DNA of 64,000 nt from Effrenium voratum (Eukaryota > Sar > Dinophyceae > Suessiales > Symbiodiniaceae), in the NCBI GenBank assembly GCA_963377175.1, contig CAUJNA010001480.1, forward strand, positions 304,441 through 368,440. The letters run 5' to 3'. Each line of letters begins with the position of its first letter. Position 1 is the first letter of the stretch. Positions 36,888 to 46,500 of the stretch are shown here, one piece after another. The notes below the pieces were generated by a model that was not told where the DNA came from, made no database searches, and saw nothing but the letters and a program-made list of their open reading frames with translations. A program made the position numbers and the translations under genes.

Positions 36888-38724
36888 GCTTTGGCCCAAG
36901 GGAGTTCTCAAAGGCAAATGAAAAGCACCAAACTTGCATTTGGATGTCTTTTGCTTTTTCCAAACCAGAACAAGCTCAAAAGTTGGAAGGGTACCTGTTC
37001 GTCTTTGGATGAGGTAGACTGAAACATGACTGAAACCTATGGAAGGTTCATCTCCAACCCCCTAGGTTCAGGCTTGCCTTGAGGCAATTCGACAAATCAG
37101 CTGCATCGTTTGGGCCAAGGACTGGCTAATATACACGCTTGCTAAATCCTCAACTTCTCATCGTGCCAGCCAAATTTCTGGGTTTGAACAGAACTAAGAA
37201 AATGACTGGCTGTTAAATCAAGCGTCTTTTTTTCAAGCACGGCAAATCCTGTGGCAAGGGTTCGATTGACTAAGTGAGGAAATGGGCCCCAGAATGTCGG
37301 TGGTTTCCTTTTGGCTCCCCCTTGAAACCCAACCAGCTCAAGGGGGTGTAAAAGATCACTCAGCTGTATCTTTGGAGGTCAGGGCATGTTTGGACTTTGC
37401 TACGGTCCCACCAATGAAACTAAATCCTTGATTGGTGGAATCAAAGGAAAACTCCAAGAATAAAGGGTTTGGAGAGCGACCTTCTCAGTTGCTGAATCAA
37501 CTGGCTGGCTCCAAGATCTTGTGGGAAAATTGGGTGAGCCATGGTTTCTGTCGGGAAGTAGGCTGGGCCTGTCATGTCCACACTTATTAGTTGCTCCTCG
37601 TTTTCTGTTGACGGTTGGTTTTGAGACAACCTCAAATAGCCTAGGCAAACCCTTGCCACAAGGTTTGCTTTGTTTCAAACACGGCCTCTTTAGTATTTAG
37701 CCATTAGTTCAATCCAGAATTCCGGCTAGTACCATCAGCCGTACAGTCGTGTTGTTTTCTAAAGCCGGCAAGCAATCGATTTTTCATATTCATATCAGGT
37801 CTGTGGCGTGTTATTACGCTCGGAAAGTCTCGCCGTATCCGAGCCGAGGGCAGCTAGAAGGGGTTGCCTCTTGGATGAGATTGGCGCGTTGCCGAAGTGG
37901 TCAATGGCAAGGGGGAAGGGGGTCATTCAGGTTGGATAGTTGCTAGTGCTTGGCATTCCAAGGATCAGTCGCAACACGACCCCGAGACCGAGGACAGAAC
38001 AGTGCGTGCACAGCCCGAAAGCAGGCTTCGGACCTGAATAGCTCGTGTATTAGCTGCCGACAGCTCTTTGGCTTGATGGGGCAACCATATCCCCCAACTG
38101 ATCTTACAGACATGGCTACGAGTAGATGGTCGCTTCCCTTAGGCTTCCCTGAAAGAAGACAAAACATCCAAATATGGGTTCCAAAGTTTGATACAGACGC
38201 ATATTATGGAAGTTACCTTCTTGTTTGTGGAGGCATTGCCTTGGCATTGGCACCATCTGCGCCTTGGGCAAGAACTGCTTCCTGGTTTCGGGTTGTTGGC
38301 TGTCTTGTTCACCTACTACATTTAGCATTTTTTTTTGAATATGCGCAGGGGTCCCAAATTTTGGCTGCTCGTGAAGGTAGGATTACTTCAAACTATCCTT
38401 GTTGTCTTTGCAGGCCAGCAACGGCTGGAATCCCCCAAACAAGAAGCCACAATGCATTGCTTTGTGTTCCCCAAAACAACTAGAATCGCAGCACCCCCCA
38501 AAAAAAAGAATTATCCTCCTTTTCACCCAACATGGCATCTTACCATCTTACCGTGGGTCCCTTTAATGATCATCCATGTGCCCTCTTCCCAGTGCCTTGG
38601 GTTCGTGGGAAGAAGTGGGTTTACCCAGGAGCCTAGCACTTGCCCTTCGACCAAAAGCCTGGCACATCACCAAGCATTCCTTCGCATGTTCTGCAAAGCT
38701 TAACAACCACATTTGTCCCGACAG

Positions 38725-38799
38725 GAGCTGCACGGAGATGCGGTGGCATGGGCACAGCTCGCCAGTGACCGGGCTGGAACCTGTGTTGATGCATGGGAG
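38725..38799 (+). CDS. 75-nt phase-0 exon (gene B)
   Basis: The acceptor is ttgtcccgacag and the donor gtttgt at 38800. Exactly 25 codons, ELHGDAVAWAQLASDRAG then TCVDAWE. GC-rich against a poorer background, helical, same length and phase as 24182-24256 and 57501-57575. No family was recognised. Confidence 0.6.
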
Positions 38800-39249
38800 G
38801 TTTGTTTTTTGGAGCCCTTTGTGGACAAGGTGAATCACGAGGAAGCCGGCATTTGGGGATTCTCTCATTTGGAGATGAACCCATCTTGCCATCTTTCCTT
38901 TTGGAGTGGCTTAAACATCGCCTTTGGACAAGACCCACTGTTGTGAATCATCTTTGGGTGGCTGGTGATGTTTATGGGTCAAAAGTGGGAACAGGTTTAA
39001 CTTCTGAGGTATCTTCACTGGGAGGCTTTGCCACCAAACCCCTGCTGTTTCCAGGGAAGGGCTTGCCAGCCGGGGCAGGCACACAATGGCCCAACAGAAA
39101 GTTGTCAATTTGTAAATTGCATTCGAATTTGGGAACATCCACACGTGCTGGTAGGAGGCAGTCTGAGTGATCGAAGGAAGTTTAGTCGAAGGAAGTTTAG
39201 AAGTCTAACTTCCGACAATATCGACAACTCAAGCAGAGCAGTGCAGAGC

Positions 39250-39335
39250 GAGAGATAGAGAGAGAGAGAGAGAAGAAGAGATGAAGAAGCGATGAAGAAA
39301 GATGAAGAAGCGATGAAGAAAGATGAAGCATGGTG
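39250..39335. repeat. GAGA / gaagaagcgatgaagaaa repeat
   Basis: (ga)n followed by three copies of an 18-21 nt gatgaagaagc unit. Confidence 0.8.
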
Positions 39336-39458
39336 TGCGAAATGTTAGAAAGGTCGCGAAATGCTGTATTTTTCAATGTTTTGAGCCTCCAGACGGCCCA
39401 GAAGTTACTTCGGTAAAGCGGCGGGTGCGGAGCCTTTGGTCGGAATTGCTGGCAAAAA

Positions 39459-39915
39459 ATCGCACGCGGCCTGCGCGCGGTGCACATTTGGAAGTCAAAA
39501 TCGTAAAAACACTACATGCTCGGGCTACTTTTGGAAGCTCCAACTTTCAAAAATCGCACGCGGCCTGCGCGCGGTGCACATTTGGTCAAAATCGTAAAAA
39601 CCTGAGAGGGTCGGGCTACTTTTGGTGCTCCAACTTTCAAAAATCGCACGCGGCCTGCGCGCGGTGCGCGTTTTAAGATGCAATGTAGCTTGACAGCGGT
39701 AAAACGCATTGGAATGGCAACGCGCAAGGCTTTTATCTAACTTGGGCGCCTGCGCGCGGTGCGCGTTTTTTAAGACAATGTAGCTTGACAGTGGTAAAAC
39801 ACATTGGAATGGCAACGGCTTTCATCCAATTTGGAAAAAATGCGTGGCGCTTGCGCGCGGTGCGCATTTCTAAGATGGAATGCAGCTTGGCAGTGGTAAA
39901 ACGCATTGGAATGGC
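39459..39915. repeat. Diverged ~95-nt tandem repeat with gcctgcgcgcggtgc core
   Basis: Five copies of a gcacgcggcctgcgcgcggtg-like core near 39462, 39554, 39644, 39750 and 39850, with aaaatcgtaaaaac or ggtaaaacgcattggaatgg between them. Minus-strand peptides such as CAPRAGRVRF are repeat translations. Confidence 0.7.
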
Positions 39916-39959
39916 AACGCGCAAGGCATCCTACGCTGCCCTGTTGAGTTAGTCGCGCT

Positions 39960-40335
39960 CTAGATAGATAGACAGACAGACAGATAGATAGATAGATAGA
40001 TAGATAGAAAGCTGGAAAGATAGAGAGACAAGTAGACAGATAGATAGAGAGGTAGACAGGCAGATAGATAGGTAGATAGACAGATAGATAGATAGATAGG
40101 GAGGTAATGTCGCTGTGACCGTGTGGCGTTTCGGCTCTGTCTTGTCAGTTGCTCCGCGTATGTCATGTTTGTTCAATGTCCCGGTTTTCGTCACCAGCAT
40201 CACTAGCATCACCACCACCACTGTTCATGTTTGTTCATGTCCCGGCTTCAATCGCGGAGCGGCAACTCACATCACCACCACCACTACCACCACTACACTT
40301 TCACCAGCACTCCCACCAGCACCACACACAGGCCG
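39960..40335. repeat. GATA/GACA and CAC microsatellites
   Basis: (gata/gaca)n at about 39962-40100 and accacc words at about 40205-40325, directly upstream of the mobile-element gene. Confidence 0.85.
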
Positions 40336-40503
40336 AGAACATGTTAATGTTCTAGTTTGTTGTTTGTCACCAGCCGACCTACCAGCATCACGCTCAGGCG
40401 GACAACCTCTTGATGTTTTTTTTTTAGTTTGTGTTCCCACAGAACGCATATACTTCCACAGACACATGCCAGTGACATCGTTTCCTTGTGTATCCCGCAC
40501 GGT

Positions 40504-40528
40504 GGAGCGCGTCTTTTCTGACCGCTCC
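40504..40528 (+). repeat. Hairpin 1 of the TTTTCT-loop family (5' leader)
   Basis: Outer arms GGAGCG and CGCTCC, an unpaired 5' C at 40510, inner GTC/GAC, loop TTTTCT (40514-40519). It ends 8 bases before the likely start codon at 40536. Confidence 0.8.
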
Positions 40529-40535
40529 GGACGCC

Positions 40536-43500
40536 ATGGCAGACGCATTTGATAAGACGGTGGCGTTTTTGGCAGCCTACTCGCAGGAGCTTGTGCAAAT
40601 GAAGAAGCCGACGCTTACAGCTTTGCTCAACAGCAAGCGGCGCAGTCAGGTACCAGAGTGGGAGCGAGCCAGAAATTTCTGCAGACGAAAACTTTCAAGC
40701 TTGGAGCCAGCTCAGCAGCAGATTTTGGAAGACTGGGAGTTTGTGCTTTGTGACAAGTCCACGTTGGAGGCTGCGCCTTTTCTGGCCGGCCTTCAACGCT
40801 GCTTTTGCCGCGTGGAGGCATTTTTGACAGAGACGGCAGAGGCGATAAGATACTCAAGCAAGCCAAGCTTGCTGGCAGCTTTGCAGAGTCGACACATGCA
40901 GGAATTTCAAATGTCGAGCTTTTGCCGTGTTTTCCTGCTGCGCTATAGCGACCGCTTGGCGTCTGCGGAAAAGGATTTTTTGCTTGCAAAGGAAGCTGAG
41001 TTGTGTCAAGTGAGTGCTGCGGCAAAAGAAGCTGCAGCATCGCGTCGTGCTCCTGCCTTTGTCGAAGTGCAAGCCTTCTTCGCTCAGAATGCTGTTGAAA
41101 TTGCTCAGCTACAGAAGCAAAGCTTGTCAGCTGTTGTCAGCAGCAACCGCGCGAATTCCGACACACGTTGGAAGCAAGCTAAGAATTTCTTCGACAGGCA
41201 CGTGGCATTGTTGAATGCCGACCAGAAAGAGCATTTAGAAGACTGGGAGTTTGTGCTTTGTGACAAGTCCAAGTTGGAGGCTGCGCCTTTTCTGGCCGGC
41301 CTTCAACGAAGCTTTGCAAGGCTGAGTGCTTTTGTCCAAGCTTACTCTGCCGTGCTGCGAGCTCAAGAAAAGAGCTCCCTGGTGAAGGCATTGCAAAGCC
41401 TTGACCAGGGAGCTGATGTAAGCTCTTCCTTTTGTGCTATGTTTCTCAAAAGATACAGACAGCATCTGTCGCCGGAGCAAGAAGCACTCGTGCAAGGCTG
41501 GGAGCGTGACTTGTGTGTCTCCGAAACCGCTCTGGTCGAAAAGTTTTTGACTATGCTTCAGCAAAGAAAGGCCGAGCTGCAGGCACTGCGAGCTACTTGT
41601 GCCGAGGAGCTGTTCAGCGGCCATGGCAAGAAAGCCGATGATGATTTTCGCTTCGGCTATGATTTCCTCCGGAGAACTTGGTGCCATCTGTCCCTGGTGG
41701 ACCAAGAGCGTGTTCGCAGGGCGCTGCAGCCGCTTCTCATCGAAGTGGAACACATGCCATTAAAGGCATGGCATGAGCCAAAGCTGCACGCCAGTGAGAC
41801 AGTTTTAGGGGACCACTTGCCGCGGCCTCGGCTGCCAAAGAGCTTACGGCAGTTGTACGGCAACAGCATGGACGCCGAAGCCCGCATAATGCCGTTTTTC
41901 CACCGTGTGCATGAGGTGGACTCCTACATGCTGAGCATGGAGTTTCAGGACTGCCATTACTGCAAGGAAGGCTGGTTCGGCATTGCCGCAGGCAAAGGCA
42001 AGAGTGGCCTGCCCGGAGGCTTCGAGACCCAAGCGTTTCAGAAGACCAACTTCTGTCGGGCACCTGAGGCCGATTGGCTGGAAGCCGGCAAGCCAATCTG
42101 TGAGAACTGCTTGCACGAAGCCAAGGAACGTGCCAAGGCGATGTTGCCCAAGGAGCCGTTCCGCTTGACGGCGGCCAACCACGCAGATCCGGGAGAGACT
42201 CTCCCGGAGATCGATGCCCTGACTTTCTTCGAGGAAGAGATCCTGTCCCCGATCCAGCACTTGGTGCGGATCTTTACGCTGTACGGCACGGGCCAGTGTG
42301 AGCTGCGAGGCCACGTGGGCAACCTTTTTCAAAACGGCCCGCAGTTCGTGCGAGACATTCCTGCTGCAGTTGGAGACATGAAAATGCTCCTGATACGCCG
42401 CTGCAGCAAGGATGTGCACAGGAAGCAGCGAGTACCTTTTCTGGTCTCGCGCCGGCGTCTCGAGCGTGCCCTGAACCGACTGTGCCGGCCAGTCGAAGAT
42501 GGAGGCTCCGCGGCGTTGCGCCCGGGTGGCCTGACTCCCGAAGGATACTGCGGCTTCGTGAACCGTGCAAACTTGGAGCAGTACTCCAACACTGAAGAGG
42601 GAGCAGAGCCTGAGGGCTTGGAGGTGCAGGAAGTGCAGCAGCAGATCTGGCCCCAGATCGAAAAGAGGCTCTTTGCGATGTGGATTTCCAGCACTTTGTC
42701 TTTGCAGCTGGCCTCGCAAGTACGAGCTTTGCACGAGCCGCCAGAGAGCGTCAGTGATGCTGACCGCATGGAGAAAACTTGGTGTAGCTTGAGACAAAAG
42801 CTCGACGAGCTGGACTTTGCAGCTGTCGGTGGCCCAGATGAGTTGGTCACCTCGACTCTCGTGGGGTACTTAGTCTCGCAGCAGCGGTGCGTCTTTTCTG
42901 ACCGCCCTTTGACAGACCAGCCAAGCATGGGACACGACCAAGTTGAGCAAATTTTGCACGATGAGTTGACAGCCGTGCAAGAGCTGTCGGCCTGGGAGGA
43001 GCAGCCGCTGACTCCCGAAGGCTTTTGGTCTCCCGAAGACTTGGCGGGGCAGCAAACGCAGCAAGAGATGCAAGAGGATCTTTGGAATGCCTTGGGCGAT
43101 GCACATCGCTCAGATGTGCTGGCCTCAGCCAGTCTTCAGCGCCACGGCGCAGGTCGTGTGGCAGGCCTGCCCATTGTGGATCCCCCCACAGTGCTGTCTC
43201 GCAACGTGCTCATCCGTGAGGATCACCCGTACTACATCGCTGCAGGGTTCCTCAAACTCTTTCCGCTGGGACAGGGGGACTACTGGGCCCATGTTCAGGA
43301 GCGAGCGGAGAACCAGCAGCCGCTCTCTTTCTGGGAGTGGATCAAACACATGCTGCTGCGAGCCGACGGTCGCTTCCAAGCGCACCCGCGCTTTTACTTT
43401 TTTGCCTTGAACACGGCCCTGCGTAATAAGGCACTACGCTCAAGAACTTACTTTGTGAAGCGCCAAGTCGGCCTGAACACGAGTGCTTCGTACACCAACG

Positions 43501-46500
43501 AAGAGTTGATGAAGATGGGGAAAGCTCAGTTCACAAAGGTGATTGCTGCTTTCGAGCAAGCCATGATTGGCTCGGCGCAAGAGAAGCTGCAGCAGAGGAG
43601 CGATCTTGAAGCTTTGGTAGAGCAGATTGAACAAGAGACGCTCGAGCAGAAGGCAGAGCAAGTTTTGGAGGTGTGGCGCACAGCTGTCAGCGCCGAGAAA
43701 GAGGCATTGGCGCCTGACTCACCTGTGCAGCAGGCACTGAAGGAGCAATGCGTGGCTGCAGAGCATGCACTTGAGGCTGTTTTGGGAGCTTCCGCCGTGA
43801 CCGAGACTGCGTCTGCGCGTGTCTTTTCTGACCGCGTCGGCGACACAGCGCGCGTCTTTTCTGACCGCGCTGTGGATGCGTCTGCGCGTGTGTTTTCTGA
43901 CCGTGTGGGCGACGCAGCGCGCGTCTTTCCTGACCGCGCCGTGACTGCGTCTACGCGCGTTTTTTCTGACCGCGTGGGCGACGCAGCGCGCGTCCTTTCT
44001 AACCGCGCTGTGGATGCAGCTGCAGCCGAAGACCCAGAGCTGCGTGCCTTGTTGGAAAAGCTTCAGAACTCGCTGAGTTGCTTGCAAGCAGGGGGAGAAA
44101 TTCCTTGCCACTTCACGACCTTGACGACTGCCATCTACCACTGGCAGGACTTAGCGCAAATTTTGCAAAAGTACGACGCCGCCGTGACTCGGCGACGCCA
44201 TGGTCGCTCCGACCCACTAGAGCCGGCAGAAAGGAAGCTGTCCCTGGACAGACGCTTGGTGTTGAAATATCCAGGGGTGGTAGCATGGTACACCGGCTAC
44301 AAGATGGAACTCTTCTACAAGCATGTCTTGAAGTACGAAGATGGAGAAGGCGTCTTCGAGTGGGGTGCCGGCGGCATCATGCACTTGCATTCCATCAATT
44401 TTGGCGCGCAGATGCCACGCGTGGACCCTGCAAGGGAGGAGTGGCGTTTGCCTAGTTCCGAGAGCGTGCGCACTGCTGAAGAATTTGCCCGTGTGCACGA
44501 GGAATATGTCACGGACTGGAGCTTCGGCAAAGCGGAGAAATGGTCTCAGCAGGACATTGAAAATGCTCCTGCCCGCAAAACGGCCGCAGACTCCCCCTTG
44601 CACTCGGATGCAGAGTCTGACGGATCCGAAGACTTGGAGCTATCCCGTGTCAAGGAGACTGCGCAGCCTGCGCGCAAGCGTGCGCGTTTGCAACCAGAAG
44701 CTGCGCCAGCAGCATCCCAGCAGGAGCCTCCTGGTGCGCCTTTTCTGGCCGCCAGGGAGCAGTTTTCCCAGCAAGCCTTGCCAGTGGATGCAGATTTTGC
44801 ACGAGTGTTTCCTAGTCCCACTCGCATGGCGTACGTGAAAGACGGTGCCGGAAAGCGAAAAATTGTTCATTTGACTTGCCAAGAAAAGGCACTGTTGCAA
44901 GATTTGGAGGCACTTTTGGCACAAGCAGAGTGGCACCCCTGCCGCATAGGCACAGAGCAAAAGGCATTGCTCATGACCAACAATTGCCAGCTGGTCAGAC
45001 GCGTGCGTCGAAAGTGGTATCGCAAACTTACAGAGAAGTGCAACATGCACGACCGACACAGTGGCCACGGTGTGGAGGTACCTCCGGTGTATGTGGAGGT
45101 GGCCATGGAGCAGGCAGCAGGGCAGCTTGAAGGCGACACTGGTCGGAGACTTATCTCAGAAGAAGTCTTTGACCTTGCTGTAGGCAGCTTGAACTTGTTC
45201 CAGCAGCCCTTGCGCCAAGATGTTCGCGCCAGGATTGGCGAGTATGATGTGTTTTGCATGCAAGAGGTGACGCCCAGCACTCTTCCTGCTATCTTGTCTG
45301 CGGGCCGCGAGTTAGGTTACGATGTAGTGAGTCCCGCGCAGCGTGGCCACAGCACGCTGGAAGGCTTTGATGTGTGCATGCTCTTGCGCAACGCTACGGT
45401 GACGCGGCTTCGTGTGGGAGTCGTACCTTTGACAGCTGCAGGCGTCCGGCACTTACTGCATGTTCAAGTGCAGGTAACCAAAAACGGAGCATGCTTGGCG
45501 CTTGCCACTGCGCACTGCACCGCCAGCGCAGAGTTTGCAGCGCAGCGAGCCTCGGAAATGGAAGTAGTTTGGAATGCCCTGGAAGCTTTGCCGGTGGGCG
45601 GCTGCATTTTTGCCGGGGACACTAATACGCATGCCTCAGAGAAGATGCCTGAGCGCTATCAGGAGCGCTGGCAAGATGCTTGGGAGGCAGATGGTGCAGA
45701 GGTGACTTTGTCAGGCACTTGGTGTCACGACTGGATGGACACGTCCCATCCCAGTGTGCAAGCATGGCGCTTCGACCGTTGCTTTTTCTTGTCGCGCGCA
45801 TTTCGCCGTGCAGTTCCGGAAGATGAGGGTGCGACTTTTCTGTCCGCCACTCAGCAGCCTCCTGGTGCGTCTCTTCTGTCCGCCAGTGAGAGCCAGCCCG
45901 GCGACCGTCCAGTGCCGAGGTCGGCGCGGCAGCAAACCGTACGGCTCGTCCAGGGCAGCTTTCAACGTGTTTGGGGAGTAGGCATGTCCGACCATGCCTG
46001 CATCAGCAGCCGCTTTCTTGTCCAGGCAGGCGCAGGTTTGGAAAATATGCCGCAAGCAGAGTACTTGCGCGTGGTGCGGCCCGGCCTGGGAAGCAAAGTG
46101 GCACGCCGTCCGGCAGAACATGAAAGCTGCGCTCGCAAGACGCAGACATATGCCTTTTGCAGCAAAGACTACGAGAAGTCACGCATGCCGCCAGGCAAAG
46201 GGGTCATCTTGGAAGACCCCCGGCGTAAAGGGCTGTACCGCCTGTACGCCCGCAGGAACTGCCATCATGTCAACACGCATGATCCTTTGAAGGCCATGGG
46301 CTTGGTGGCAAACGTTGACGATCAGGTAGTGCTGACCATACAGGCAGCAGTTAACTACCTCGGCAAGCTTGGCAGGCTTGGCAGCGGCAAGCTTGGCAGC
46401 GGCCACACGGCCACCAGCCGGATCGGTGGCCTGCTAGATGATATACTGTGCCGCATGCGCGACGATGAGACCATGACTGTCACGTCACTGCTATCGAAGC

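Noticed and set aside
37950..38483. 177-codon frame with possible membrane segments
   Set aside because: No exon borders, ordinary base composition and no motif. I could not separate it from chance.
40627..46121. Minus-strand frames with VRKDA / GQKRRT repeats inside the mobile gene
   Set aside because: They are antisense readings of the TTTTCT hairpins and of the Rep-EEP coding sequence.
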